A stretch of DNA of 64,000 bases from an uncultured Clostridium sp. (GCA_900543695.1 UQSG01000007.1:1-64000); one strand, 5' to 3'; positions 50,756-59,829 are shown, counted from the stretch's first letter. Notes: generated by a model not told the origin, from the sequence alone. Translations and numbers: made by a program.

Positions 50756-51994
50756 TTACTCGTAAAGAGGAAAGCGTTTTACCAGGTCCGCAACGCCGGC
50801 GGTTACTTTCGCACGGCTTTGCTCGAAGTCCTTTAAGGTGAGCGAAATCAGCTCCGCGATTTCGTCCATTGCGGCTTCATCCATGCCTCTTGCGGTTACG
50901 GCCGCCGTTCCGAGCCGGATGCCGCTTGTGATAAACGGGCTTTGCGGATCATACGGAATTCCATTTTTATTGCAAGTGATATTAACCTCATCCAGATTAT
51001 GCTGCGCTTCTTTTCCGGTAATCTGCAGGTTTCTCAGATCGACAAGCATCAGATGGTTGTCGGTCCCGCCGCTGACGAGATTGATGCCGCGTTTCATCAG
51101 ACCGTTTGCAAGCGCCGCAGCGTTCAGCACAATCTGCTTCTGATAGCTTTTAAATTCATCGGAAAGCGCTTCGCGGAAGCTGACGGCCTTGGCCGCAATC
51201 ACATGCATCAGCGGGCCTCCCTGGATTCCCGGGAACACGGCTTTATCTATTTGCTTTGCATACTCCGCGGAGCAGAGAATCATTCCGCCGCGCGGACCGC
51301 GCAGCGTCTTATGCGTCGTTGTCGTCGTAAAATGTGCATAGGGCACCGGGCTGGGATGAAGTCCTGCCGCGACAAGTCCTGCGATATGCGCCATGTCAAC
51401 CATAAGATACGCGCCGACCTCATCTGCGATCTCCCGGAATTTTTTAAAATCAATGATTCTGGGATATGCGCTTGCGCCGGCGATGATCATCTTCGGCTGA
51501 TGCTCCTTCGCCAGTCTCCGAACTTCCTCATAATCGATCAGCATGTCCTTTTCACTGACGTTGTACGGTATGACCTGAAACCATTTTCCCGACATGTTGA
51601 CGGGACTGCCATGCGTCAGATGGCCGCCATCCGCAAGACTCATCCCCAGAATCTTGTCTCCCGGCTTCAGCATTGCAAAAAACACGGCCATATTCGCCTG
51701 TGCGCCGGAGTGCGGCTGCACGTTCGCATGCTCGGCGCCAAACAGCTTTTTGGCGCGCTCAATGGCAAGATTTTCTACAATATCAACGTATTCGCAACCG
51801 CCGTAATAACGTTTTCCCGGATATCCTTCTGCGTATTTGTTTGTCAGCGGGCTGCCCATCGCCTGCATGACCGCTTCACTGACAAAATTTTCCGAAGCGA
51901 TCAATTCGATCTTGTTTCTCTGCCTGGCAAGCTCCTGTTCGATCGCGTCGGCGATTTCCGGGTCCGTTTTTCTTACGATATCGGTTTTATACAT
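50756..51994 (-). CDS. glyA: Serine hydroxymethyltransferase
   Basis: 412 residues, the usual length. PLP-dependent fold type I: the N-terminal IELIASENFVSEAVMQAMGS near residue 33, NKYAEGYPGKRYYGGCEYVD, HGSPVNMSG near 126, DMAHIAGLVAAGLHP near 200 and TTTTHKTLRGPRGG near 226, where Lys carries PLP. It exchanges serine and glycine with tetrahydrofolate, feeding one-carbon metabolism. Strong TCTGGAGG site. Divergent from a xer-like gene with abutting promoters. Confidence 0.97.
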   Translation of the reverse strand: MYKTDIVRKTDPEIADAIEQELARQRNKIELIASENFVSEAVMQAMGSPLTNKYAEGYPGKRYYGGCEYVDIVENLAIERAKKLFGAEHANVQPHSGAQANMAVFFAMLKPGDKILGMSLADGGHLTHGSPVNMSGKWFQVIPYNVSEKDMLIDYEEVRRLAKEHQPKMIIAGASAYPRIIDFKKFREIADEVGAYLMVDMAHIAGLVAAGLHPSPVPYAHFTTTTTHKTLRGPRGGMILCSAEYAKQIDKAVFPGIQGGPLMHVIAAKAVSFREALSDEFKSYQKQIVLNAAALANGLMKRGINLVSGGTDNHLMLVDLRNLQITGKEAQHNLDEVNITCNKNGIPYDPQSPFITSGIRLGTAAVTARGMDEAAMDEIAELISLTLKDFEQSRAKVTAGVADLVKRFPLYE

Positions 51995-52031
51995 TGCAAT
52001 AATCCTCCAGAATAAATTTTTATCACGCCTG

Positions 52032-52060
52032 ATTATATAATAGTTTCATTGATTTTACAA
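52032..52060 (-). promoter_or_regulatory. glyA promoter
   Basis: TTGTAA (52055-52060) and TATAAT (52032-52037) on the minus strand, 17-base spacer. The -35 box touches the -35 box of the divergent xer promoter at 52049-52054. Confidence 0.65.
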
Positions 52061-52077
52061 GAACGGAATGATATAAT
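52049..52077 (+). promoter_or_regulatory. Promoter of the Xer-type recombinase gene
   Basis: TTGATT (52049-52054) and TATAAT (52072-52077), 17-base spacer; start expected near 52084. The -10 box lies 35 bases before the TTG start, so a TTG at 52049 is a promoter element and not the start codon. Confidence 0.65.
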
Positions 52078-52111
52078 TAGACAAAATTTTACGCTGCTGG
52101 AGGAGATTGGC

Positions 52112-53107
52112 TTGGCGGCTTTTGATGCAGGAATTCTTCCCTATTATTGCGAAGATTTTTTGGTTTATCTGGAGTCAATCCTTGGGAAATCAAAAAATAC
52201 GGTCAACGAATATTATTATGATCTGCTCTTATTTTTCCGTTATATGAAAGTCAGGAACGGAACGGCTCCGCAGGGCGCGGCATTCTCTGAGATTCCCATT
52301 GCTGATTTTTCAGCAGAGGATCTGTCAAAAATCCGTCTTTCCGATCTTTATTCTTTTTTAAATTATATGAATAACGAAAGGAAGGATCAGCCCGCGACGA
52401 GGGCGCGTAAGGTCGCATGTCTTCGCTCTTTTTTCAAATATGCATGGAGCAAGGCGCATCTCATTCCGGAAAACCCGGCCGCCGAGCTGGAATCCCCGAA
52501 GCTTACGAAAAAGCTCCCGAAATATCTGGAGCTGGAAGAAAGCATTGCGCTTTTGGATGCGGTCGATGGCGATCAAAAGGAGCGCGATTACTGTATGATT
52601 ACACTGTTCTTAAATTGCGGGATGCGTCTTTCCGAGCTGGTCGGCATCAACGTCAGCGATATTCGGGAAGATACCGTAACCGTTCTTGGGAAAGGCGCCA
52701 AGGAGCGAACCATTTACCTGAACGAAGCGTGCCGGGACGCGATCGAACGGTATCTGGCCGTACGGCCGGAATACGAAGAGCCCAGCGGTACAAAGCCGCT
52801 TTTCCTGAGCAAGCGCAAGAAAAGGATCAGCCCAAAAACCGTTCAATATACGGTCAAGAAATATATTCGCGCCGCCGCGCTCGATCCTGCGAAGTATTCC
52901 ACACACAAGCTGCGGCATACCGCCGCAACGCTCATGTATACAATGGGAGACGTAGACATTCGTTCGCTTCAGGAAATCCTCGGACACGAAAGCGTCGCAA
53001 CGACGGAAATCTACACGCACATTAACAGCACCCGTCTGAAAGACGCCGTCAGCAAAAATCCTCTCGCGAATTATAAAAAAGAAGACGGAGAAGAAAAAGA
53101 ACCGTAA
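52112..53107 (+). CDS. xerD: Tyrosine recombinase of the XerC/XerD type
   Basis: 331 residues from TTG 52112, which follows GGAGGAGATTGGC; the open frame upstream passes through the promoter. SAM-like core-binding N domain (LGKSKNTVNEYYYDLLLFFRYM, near residues 25-50) and catalytic domain with Arg in NCGMRLSELVG near 170, Lys in VLGKGAKER near 195, HKLRHTAAT near 277 (His and Arg), HES in LGHESVATTEIYTH near 300 with the nucleophile Tyr. Length is close to Xer proteins of 300 residues, so chromosome dimer resolution is likely; assignment to XerC, XerD or XerA is not certain. It ends one base before a convergent gene. Confidence 0.85.
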   Translation: MAAFDAGILPYYCEDFLVYLESILGKSKNTVNEYYYDLLLFFRYMKVRNGTAPQGAAFSEIPIADFSAEDLSKIRLSDLYSFLNYMNNERKDQPATRARKVACLRSFFKYAWSKAHLIPENPAAELESPKLTKKLPKYLELEESIALLDAVDGDQKERDYCMITLFLNCGMRLSELVGINVSDIREDTVTVLGKGAKERTIYLNEACRDAIERYLAVRPEYEEPSGTKPLFLSKRKKRISPKTVQYTVKKYIRAAALDPAKYSTHKLRHTAATLMYTMGDVDIRSLQEILGHESVATTEIYTHINSTRLKDAVSKNPLANYKKEDGEEKEP

Positions 53108-53108
53108 T

Positions 53109-54107
53109 TCAGTTTGCCGAAAAACTGTCTCGAAGAATGGTCGCCCCGTCCAGAATCGCATTTGAGGTCAGATCCGTACACGTTTCATCATAAACAAGGT
53201 AATACTTCCCCAGATATTCCTCCGTACCGTTGAAGCGGTAATATTTGACTGCATTTGCATTGATTGCGGAAAAAATCCCGCCGATTTTTCTGATCTGCAT
53301 CTCCGTCAGATTTGTTTCGCATTCTTCAAGGAACGGCAGAACGATATCCGTAAACGTCTGCGCGTACGCCTGGTCTCCCGTTTTAATAACCTTCTGCGAT
53401 AGAAAAGCGCTCAGAAAGCTTTGCGCCGCCTGAATCCGTTTCACATCGCTGCCGTCATAATACGCCAGAAGCTCTGCCGAATACTCATTGTTTTCCGTAC
53501 GGTAAAACTGAATCAGCTGAAGCGCCTCGGAGCCCGTCAGTTTCTTCGTATCCTTTTTCAGATCAATGTGGTATTTTCCGGACACATACTTCAGATCTAC
53601 CGGAATGGTATAATCGATGCCCGTAGAATCCCGATCGAAGGCATTTATAAATTCCGCAAAAGTATTGCAGGGCATCTGAACATAATAATCTACGCTGATT
53701 TCAAAAAAAGATGCCACAATATCCGCGGCAGAGGCAGCCGATCCCGTTTTTGCCAGCAGATTTCCCATGTTGCCTACGCTGCGGTCGCTGTTTAGGGCGT
53801 ATTTCAGATCCTTCGGGATATACAGAAAATGAAGGGACGAATTTTCGGAATCCACATGAGCCAGCACCATGAGCTCTGTCTCCGTTCCGTCCTGATCCCC
53901 AACGATAAACAGAATGTTTTCCTTCAGCGCCTGGGAAGCATCTTCCCCGGTGCCGTTCGGATCATAGGTCGGCGCAGAAACCGAGAGCTCGCGTTCTTCC
54001 GTTTTCGCAGTTTTTTGATAGGAATCTGCCAAAACAAGCCCGCATACGCAAAGCGTTATAAAAATAACGGCAGTAAAAACCAATATGAAGCGCCTTAAGT
54101 TATCCAT
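53109..54107 (-). CDS. LytR-CpsA-Psr (LCP)-like membrane protein
   Basis: 332 residues. One N-terminal membrane segment (about 6-28, RFILVFTAVIFITLCVCGLVLA) with an extracellular remainder. The LCP core can be followed: NILFIVGDQDGTETELMVLAHVDSENSSLHFLYIPKD near residue 65-100, YVQMPCNTFAEFINAF, and QFYRTEN...DVKRIQAAQSFLSAFLSQ. Key charged residues differ: the usual IPRDT is IPKDL and the DxxR pattern near FYR is altered, so transferase activity on cell-wall polymers is uncertain. GGAGG precedes the start. Downstream of the M18 peptidase gene on the same strand. Confidence 0.65.
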   Translation of the reverse strand: MDNLRRFILVFTAVIFITLCVCGLVLADSYQKTAKTEERELSVSAPTYDPNGTGEDASQALKENILFIVGDQDGTETELMVLAHVDSENSSLHFLYIPKDLKYALNSDRSVGNMGNLLAKTGSAASAADIVASFFEISVDYYVQMPCNTFAEFINAFDRDSTGIDYTIPVDLKYVSGKYHIDLKKDTKKLTGSEALQLIQFYRTENNEYSAELLAYYDGSDVKRIQAAQSFLSAFLSQKVIKTGDQAYAQTFTDIVLPFLEECETNLTEMQIRKIGGIFSAINANAVKYYRFNGTEEYLGKYYLVYDETCTDLTSNAILDGATILRDSFSAN

Positions 54108-54136
54108 ATCGCATGTCCTCCGAACGGAACCTTTTT

Positions 54137-55570
54137 TTATTTTTCAAAGAAAGCGTGATATGCTCTGTAAGTCCAGTAAACATCGGCCTTCGACGTTACT
54201 TCGTAGGGGGAATGCATTCCAAGCACAGGTGTGCCGCAGTCAACTACATCCATGCCGAGATCCGCCATAAACTGCGCGATGGTACCGCCGCCGCCCTTGT
54301 CGATTTTTCCCATTTCTGTGAGCTGCCAGGGAACGCACTTCGCATCGAGCGTCGCGGCGATTTCTGCAAAAAATTCACAGCTCGCCTCGCTTGCGCCGCT
54401 CTTCCCTCTATGCCCCGTATATTTTTCAAATGCAATTCCCATCCCGCAATACGCCGTATTCAGCGGCTCGGATACCTCGGGAAAATTCGGATCAAAGGCC
54501 GCCGTGACGTCAGCGGAAAGGAAGCGCGTAGCCGTCATGCTTCTTCTGGCTGCGACGCCCGCTTCGATCGGATTCCTTTCTTCCGCGGAAGCCGCATGGC
54601 AAAGCTCTACAAAGAAATTCTCAAGCCAATTTGCACGCGCGCCCGTATTTCCCACGCTTCCAATCTCTTCCTTGTCAGAAAAATAGCAGGAAGCGGTCCG
54701 CTGCGGTACTTCGTCCAGATCGAGAAGCGCACGGAACGCTGTATAAGCGCACACCCGGTCATCCTGCCCGTAGCCTCCGATCAGACCTCTGTCTAAACCG
54801 ATATACTTTGCATCGAGCGCCGGAACGATCTCAAGCTCTGCAAAATTAAAATCCCGCTCGGATATTCCGTATTTTTCATGTAAAATTTTCAGGATATTGT
54901 ATTTCACACGGCTCCCCTTCTCATCGTTTTCAAGAACATAGGGAACGGATCCGACCATAAGATTCAGATGCTCAGCTGTGACAGCTTCTCCGGCTTTCTT
55001 TTCCATCTGATCGTTCGCCAGATGCGGCAGAAGATCGTTAATCACAAAGCTCGTATCATCGTCGCTCTCTCCGAGACGGACGTGAATTAAGGTGCCATCC
55101 TTTTTGGAAATTACGCCGTGTATCGCAAGTGGCAGAGAAACCCACTGATATTTTTTGATGCCGCCGTAATAATGCGTCTTCGCCAAAGCAAAGCCGTGGT
55201 CTTCATACAGAGGGTTCGGGCGGAAGTCCAGTCTGGGAGAATCCAGATGAGCGCCGACCATGCTGCAGCCTTTTATCGGATGGTCCTTACCGACTACAGC
55301 CAAAATCAGCGCTTTGCCGCGGTTCACCCAGTAAAGCTTTGTTCCGGGCTCTAAAGTACCGCCCCTCTCTATTATTTTCTGAAAATCGGAAAAGCCCTTG
55401 CTTTCCGCTTCCTTTACCATTTCGGAAACCGCTTCGCGTTCGGTTTTGGCATGATTCAAAAAGCGGATATATCCCTTTGAAAATTCATGAGAGGCGGCCT
55501 GCTGTGCGTCGTTCATCGTATACAGCGCAGATTCGCGTTTATACTCCAGATTTTTTATATCAATACTCAA
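54137..55570 (-). CDS. M18-family zinc aminopeptidase
   Basis: 477 residues from a TTG start at 55570, which follows GGGAGGAATCTTT. The M18 (aspartyl aminopeptidase-like) fold: VGAHLDSPRLDFRP near residue 87 (His zinc ligand and Asp), GLIGGYGQDDRVCAYTAF near 270, DKEEIGSVGNTGA near 300 with the catalytic Glu pair, SADVTAAFDPNFP near 355 and a C-terminal MHSPYEVTSKADV near 447 with the final His ligand. It removes N-terminal acidic or other residues from peptides in the cytoplasm. Has its own promoter. Confidence 0.93.
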   Translation of the reverse strand: MSIDIKNLEYKRESALYTMNDAQQAASHEFSKGYIRFLNHAKTEREAVSEMVKEAESKGFSDFQKIIERGGTLEPGTKLYWVNRGKALILAVVGKDHPIKGCSMVGAHLDSPRLDFRPNPLYEDHGFALAKTHYYGGIKKYQWVSLPLAIHGVISKKDGTLIHVRLGESDDDTSFVINDLLPHLANDQMEKKAGEAVTAEHLNLMVGSVPYVLENDEKGSRVKYNILKILHEKYGISERDFNFAELEIVPALDAKYIGLDRGLIGGYGQDDRVCAYTAFRALLDLDEVPQRTASCYFSDKEEIGSVGNTGARANWLENFFVELCHAASAEERNPIEAGVAARRSMTATRFLSADVTAAFDPNFPEVSEPLNTAYCGMGIAFEKYTGHRGKSGASEASCEFFAEIAATLDAKCVPWQLTEMGKIDKGGGGTIAQFMADLGMDVVDCGTPVLGMHSPYEVTSKADVYWTYRAYHAFFEK

Positions 55571-55603
55571 AAAGATTCCTCCCTTTTATCATTCAATGGG
55601 TAT

Positions 55604-55633
55604 AGTATACTCTTTTCGCCGTTATTTTTCCAA
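55604..55633 (-). promoter_or_regulatory. M18 peptidase promoter
   Basis: TTGGAA (55628-55633) and TATACT (55604-55609) on the minus strand, 18-base spacer, overlapping the end of the aminotransferase gene. Confidence 0.5.
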
Positions 55634-56899
55634 CAATTTTTGCGCGGAGCAGATCTTTACGCAGATGCAGAAAACGCGGATCGCCTCGCGCAGGTCCTCG
55701 ATCGGGGGCATGGAGGGAGCGATTCGGATGTTCTGATTCTCCGGATCTTTTCCGTATGGAAAGGTTGCGCCGGCGGCCGTGAACTGTACGCCGCATTCCT
55801 TTGCCATTGAAACGACGCGGTCCGCACAGTGGCATGCGGTATCCACGCTGATAAAGTAGCCGCCCTCCGGCCTGCTCCAGGTCAGAATTCCGTTGCCGCC
55901 AAGCTCTTCCTCCAGAATTTCGATTACAGCTCTGAATTTCGGCCGCATGATTTCCGCGTGCTTTTTCATATGCGCAATGAGATGATCGTAATCCTTCAAA
56001 AATTTTACATGGCGCAGCTGGTTGATCTTATTCGGTCCGATCGTCTGGATCGCATAAATCCCCTTCAGCCATTCGATGTTGCGCGGGCTTGATGCAACTG
56101 CCGCGACGCCGGCGCCCGGATACGTTATTTTGGAAGTAGAGGCAAATACAAGCGCACGATCCGGATTCCCGGCTTCCGCGCAGGCCTGGATCAGGCTGCG
56201 CTGCTTAGCCGGCTCCCCCTCAAGCATGTGTACCGTATAGGCGTCGTCCCAAAAAATACGGAAATCGTCCGCGGCGCATTCCATCCGCGCCAGGCGCTCC
56301 ACAACGGCGTCCGAATAAACGATGCCTGTAGGATTGCTGTATTTTGGAACGGACCACATTCCCTTTATACTGGCGTCATTTTTCACAAGCGCTTCAATAG
56401 CGTCCATATCGGGCCCATCCGGCAGCATCTTTATGTTGATCATTTCGATTCCGAGCTTTTCGGTAATTGCGAAGTGTCTGTCGTATCCCGGAACGGGGCA
56501 GAGAAACTTAATCGTTCCCTGCTTCGACCACGCCGCGGCGCCGTTTCCGGTTCCGAGCAGCAGGAACGCGGAGACCAGATCATACATCAGATTCAGACTT
56601 GAATTTCCCCCAGCTATGACTTGTTCTGCCGGAACGGAAAAAATTTGTGAAAAAAGCGTTCTGATTTCCGGAATTCCTTCCAGAATTCCGTAATTTCTGC
56701 AATCGACGCCGCTGGTCGTCTTGAAATCGCCGAGACAGTCGTCTGACATCATGGGATCGGAAAGAGCAAGCTGCGCCGCCGCCGGCTTTCCGCGCGTCAT
56801 ATCGTACTTTAAATTTTTACTTTTATATTCCTCATATCGTTTTTGTTCCGTTTCTAAAACAACTTCGAGTTCCCTGCTGCTCATATCGCCGTACTTCAT
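55622..56899 (-). CDS. Class I aminotransferase (type Ic aspartate/alanine-like)
   Basis: 425 residues from the ATG at 56899, preceded by AGGAGGATCATT. PLP-dependent fold I with a distinct N terminus MKYGDMSSRELEVVLETEQKRYEEYKSKNLKYDMTRGKP, as in the PF12897 group. AGGNSSLNLMYDLVS near residue 97 (cofactor phosphate), SVPKYSNPTGIVYSD near 190, WDDAYTVHM near 225, the PLP Lys in ASTSKITYPGAGVA near 262 and RPEGGYFISVD near 365 for the substrate carboxylate. Family members are annotated aspartate or alanine aminotransferases; the amino acid cannot be told here. Transcribed from a consensus promoter over the end of yraN. Confidence 0.88.
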   Translation of the reverse strand: MKYGDMSSRELEVVLETEQKRYEEYKSKNLKYDMTRGKPAAAQLALSDPMMSDDCLGDFKTTSGVDCRNYGILEGIPEIRTLFSQIFSVPAEQVIAGGNSSLNLMYDLVSAFLLLGTGNGAAAWSKQGTIKFLCPVPGYDRHFAITEKLGIEMINIKMLPDGPDMDAIEALVKNDASIKGMWSVPKYSNPTGIVYSDAVVERLARMECAADDFRIFWDDAYTVHMLEGEPAKQRSLIQACAEAGNPDRALVFASTSKITYPGAGVAAVASSPRNIEWLKGIYAIQTIGPNKINQLRHVKFLKDYDHLIAHMKKHAEIMRPKFRAVIEILEEELGGNGILTWSRPEGGYFISVDTACHCADRVVSMAKECGVQFTAAGATFPYGKDPENQNIRIAPSMPPIEDLREAIRVFCICVKICSAQKLLEK

Positions 56900-56929
56900 A
56901 ATGATCCTCCTGAATAGTTGATTCGAGCT

Positions 56930-56958
56930 ATTATATCTCAATTCCATACGCGTGTCAA
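56930..56958 (-). promoter_or_regulatory. Full-consensus promoter of the aminotransferase
   Basis: TTGACA (56953-56958) and TATAAT (56930-56935) with exactly 17 bases between. It begins at the yraN stop codon. This is the only promoter in the window found to match both consensus boxes with optimal spacing. Confidence 0.8.
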
Positions 56959-57329
56959 AATGCGTCTTCGATCACATTCAGCGTAATTTCCCCGTCGTCC
57001 TCCAAAATCGCTTCAACCACATCGAAACGGACGGCGGCGGTATTCTGGAGGCCGCTCTGAAGCAGATAAATTTGGGCAAGCGTGCGGAGTCGTCTGCGTT
57101 TCTTAAAATTTACGGCTTCGCACGGTCTGGCAAGCGGCTCTGCGCGTCTCGTTTTGACCTCGCAGATCACAAGAATTCCGCAGGCCCTATGATAAGCGAT
57201 CAGATCGATTTCTCCCGTTTTCCGCCACCGCCAATTCTGTTCCAGAACTTCATAGCCGTCGCGGAGGTATCGCTCGGAGGCCGCGGCTTCTCCTCTTCTT
57301 CCCGTTTGAATGCGGCCGTCAGCCGTCAT
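56955..57329 (-). CDS. YraN family (UPF0102) nuclease-like protein
   Basis: 124 residues, with the family elements GRRGEAAASERYLRDGYEVLEQNWRWRKTGEIDLIA near 10-46, then VICEVKTRR near 53. GEIDLI and EVKTR give the D...ExK of a PD-(D/E)XK nuclease fold. Function is unknown. Its ATG overlaps the end of nadE by 4 bases. In many genomes it is next to rnhB or rplS; here rplS is only one gene away, separated by nadE. Confidence 0.92.
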   Translation of the reverse strand: MTADGRIQTGRRGEAAASERYLRDGYEVLEQNWRWRKTGEIDLIAYHRACGILVICEVKTRRAEPLARPCEAVNFKKRRRLRTLAQIYLLQSGLQNTAAVRFDVVEAILEDDGEITLNVIEDAF

Positions 57330-59242
57330 ATTTCAGGCAAATCCGCCAGCCATGCGGAAGAATCCGCATCGGAGGGCATTCTGAGGTCTCCTCTGGGAGA
57401 AAGAGAAATCGTTCCGACCTTCGGGCCGTCTGGCAGACAGGAACGCTTAAATTGCTGGCTGAAAAAGCGGCGCAGAAAGATCCGCAGCCACTTCAGGATC
57501 ACAGCCTTCTCATATCGCTCCCGGAACGCGTTCTGTGCAAGAAAATAGATTTTATCGGGAGAAAATCCATACCTCTGAAAATAATACAGAAAAAAATCGT
57601 GCAGCTCGTACGGTCCGACGAGCTCCTCCGTTTTCTGTGAAATGCTCCCGCCTTCCGGAGGAAGCAGCTCCGGGCTGACCGGCGTATCGAGAATATCCTG
57701 GAGAACCGCTTTCAGGCCGCCCTCAGAGCGGCCGGCGTAAAATTTTACGAGATGACGCACCAGCGTTTTCGGCACAGAGGCGTTAACGGCGTACATGGAC
57801 ATATGATCGCCGTTGTAAGTGGCCCAGCCAAGCGCCAATTCGGAGAGATCGCCTGTGCCAACTACAAGGCCGCCCGTTTTGTTTGCATAATCCATCAAAA
57901 CCTGCGTCCGCTCCCTTGCCTGTGCGTTTTCATAGGTTACGTCATGCAGAGCCGGATCCTGGCCGATATCTGCAAAATGGCTGAGAACAGAGCTCTTAAT
58001 ATCGATCTCCTTCAGCGTCGCGCCAAGCTCTCTGGCCAGGCGGCAGGCATTCCGATAAGTTCTGTCAGTGGTGCCAAAGCAAGGCATTGTAATACAGTGG
58101 ATTCCTTTTCTGTCCAGTCCGCCGATATCAAAGGCGCGCGCGGCAGCAAGCAGGGCCAGCGTGGAATCGAGTCCGCCGGATAAACCGATCACCGCTGTTT
58201 TGGCGTTTGTATGAAGAAGGCGTTTCCTGAGGGCATATGCCTGCATGGTCAGAATTTCCGCGCAGCGGGCCTCCCGGCTGTCATCGTCACGCGGGACAAA
58301 CGGAGTTTCTTCATAGCCGCGCATCAGCTTCCGATGATTTCTTTGGCGCAGCGGAATCGCAACGGCTCGTACGCAGCCGCTGCACTCCGTAAATGTGCTT
58401 ACGGCACGCCGTTCCCGGGAAAGCAGCTCTGTATCAGTATCAGCAAATAGAATGCCGTGATCTTCAAACAATTCGGATTCCGCCAGAAGCGAAGCGTTTT
58501 CATAAATAAAGCGGTGACCGGAAAAAACCATGTCCGAGGTTGATTCATATGCACCCGCATCGCTGTACACATAGGCGCAGATATTTCTGCCTGAATGCGC
58601 AGCAGCAAGCGTTTTTCTGTACGCACGCTTTCCGATGATCTCATTGCTGGCAGAAAGATTGCAGAGGATCAGTGCGCCTGCTTCTGCAAGCCTGCCGGAC
58701 GGCGGGTTGCGCACCCATAAATCCTCGCAGATTTCCACGCCGAACCGTAATCCATCCAAAGCGCTGGAACAGTCGAATATCAGGCTTCCAAACGGGATCC
58801 GTTCGCTTCCGAAAGACAGCTGCCTGTCCTGACCATCCTCCCGATACGGCGTAAAATAACGCATTTCATAAAACTCACCGTAATTGGGAATATTCTGTTT
58901 CGGTACGATCCCGTGTATTTTCCCATTAAAGAGAACTGCGGCAGCATTATACAGGTTTGCGCCGTCTGCAACAGGAAGGCCGATTACAGCCACGCAGGCT
59001 AAGCCCTTCGTGCTTTCCGCAATCCGGAGCGTCTCCTGCCTTGCGCTTTCCAGGAGCCGTGTCTGCAGAAAAAGGTCCCCGCAGGTATAGCCTGTCACGG
59101 AAAGCTCCGGAAATACGAGCAGATCGCATTCCTCCGCCTCCGCCTTCTGGATGGTTTCTATAATCCGATCCGCGTTATACACACAATTTGCAACCTTTAT
59201 CGAAGGCGCAGCGGCGCCCAAACGAACATAACCGTATTTCAT
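57326..59242 (-). CDS. nadE: Glutamine-dependent NAD+ synthetase
   Basis: 638 residues from the ATG at 59242, which follows AAGGAGGCATGTTC; an upstream start adds 13 unconserved residues. The N-terminal nitrilase-type glutaminase carries its triad: Glu in VFPELSVTGYTCGDLF near 50, Lys in VPKQNIPNYGEFYE near 122, Cys in GVEICEDLWV near 177. The C-terminal synthetase has the P-loop GLSGGLDSTLALL near 360, TGDLSELALGW near 470 and SVPKTLVRHLVKF near 500. It makes NAD from nicotinate adenine dinucleotide with glutamine nitrogen. Overlaps yraN by 4 bases. Length is within the range of the two-domain enzyme. Confidence 0.95.
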   Translation of the reverse strand: MKYGYVRLGAAAPSIKVANCVYNADRIIETIQKAEAEECDLLVFPELSVTGYTCGDLFLQTRLLESARQETLRIAESTKGLACVAVIGLPVADGANLYNAAAVLFNGKIHGIVPKQNIPNYGEFYEMRYFTPYREDGQDRQLSFGSERIPFGSLIFDCSSALDGLRFGVEICEDLWVRNPPSGRLAEAGALILCNLSASNEIIGKRAYRKTLAAAHSGRNICAYVYSDAGAYESTSDMVFSGHRFIYENASLLAESELFEDHGILFADTDTELLSRERRAVSTFTECSGCVRAVAIPLRQRNHRKLMRGYEETPFVPRDDDSREARCAEILTMQAYALRKRLLHTNAKTAVIGLSGGLDSTLALLAAARAFDIGGLDRKGIHCITMPCFGTTDRTYRNACRLARELGATLKEIDIKSSVLSHFADIGQDPALHDVTYENAQARERTQVLMDYANKTGGLVVGTGDLSELALGWATYNGDHMSMYAVNASVPKTLVRHLVKFYAGRSEGGLKAVLQDILDTPVSPELLPPEGGSISQKTEELVGPYELHDFFLYYFQRYGFSPDKIYFLAQNAFRERYEKAVILKWLRIFLRRFFSQQFKRSCLPDGPKVGTISLSPRGDLRMPSDADSSAWLADLPEI

Positions 59243-59301
59243 GTAAGAACATGCCTCCTTGTCTTCCGAAAGAAAAAGCATTTTAAAAGTATATAATAAA
59301 A

Positions 59302-59345
59302 CGGCCTGCCCTTCAATAGCAAATTGAATCTGCAGGCCGCTTTTC
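59302..59345 (-). terminator. rplS terminator
   Basis: CGGCCTGC (59302-59309) pairs with GCAGGCCG (59332-59339), with an inner TTCAAT/ATTGAA stem, between rplS and nadE. On the minus strand it is followed by TTTTATTAT. Confidence 0.75.
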
Positions 59346-59358
59346 GCAATGTTTTTGA

Positions 59359-59703
59359 TTAATCGAGCTTTTCCGTAATCTTGGCGGCTTTGCCGACTCT
59401 TCCGCGCAGATAATAAAGCTTCGCTCTTCTGACCTTACCGTGTCTTACCGTTTCAATCTTTGCGATCTTCGGAGAATGTACCGGGAAAATTCTTTCGACA
59501 CCTACTCCGTAAGAAATCCTTCTGACGGTAAACGTCTCGCAAAGGCCTGTCCCGCGCTTGCCGATGACCGTGCCCTCGAAAATCTGAATTCTTTCCCGAG
59601 TGCCTTCCTTAACCTTAAAGTGAACCTTGACATAGTCTCCGATCAGCAGAGGGGCGGTTTGTTCTTTTAAATAATCTGCTTCTACAGCTTTAATGATATC
59701 CAT
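59359..59703 (-). CDS. rplS: 50S ribosomal protein L19
   Basis: 114 residues, standard length. Starts MDIIKAVEADYLKEQTAPLLIGDYVKVHFKVKEG and contains RERIQIFEGTVIGKRG, TVRRISYGVGVERIFPVHSPKI and a C-terminal RRAKLYYLRGRVGKAAKI, as in bacterial L19 at the 30S-50S interface. It has a promoter and a structured leader and is followed by a terminator, so it appears monocistronic here, unlike the common rpsP-rimM-trmD-rplS operon. Confidence 0.98.
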   Translation of the reverse strand: MDIIKAVEADYLKEQTAPLLIGDYVKVHFKVKEGTRERIQIFEGTVIGKRGTGLCETFTVRRISYGVGVERIFPVHSPKIAKIETVRHGKVRRAKLYYLRGRVGKAAKITEKLD

Positions 59704-59767
59704 TTCTTCTTCACTCCTTCCGACCAGACGTTCTTACGAAGATTGCAGAGGACCGTCTTACTTGCCC

Positions 59768-59829
59768 GCACCGCTCTTGCCGGTGCGCATAACGTTAAAA
59801 TTATACCATGCTGTTTTATTTGCTGTCAA
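59768..59829 (-). promoter_or_regulatory. rplS promoter and leader hairpin
   Basis: TTGACA (59824-59829), TGGTATAAT extended -10 (59800-59808), 18-base spacer. In the leader, GCACCG (59781-59786 read on the minus strand) pairs with CGGTGC (59768-59773), a hairpin that could be an L19-type autoregulatory leader. The leader resemblance is not tested; no sequence-specific motif was checked. Confidence 0.5.

Noticed and set aside
50942..52015. 357-codon open frame antisense to glyA
   Set aside because: Opposite a complete glyA with all motifs; no initiation signals.
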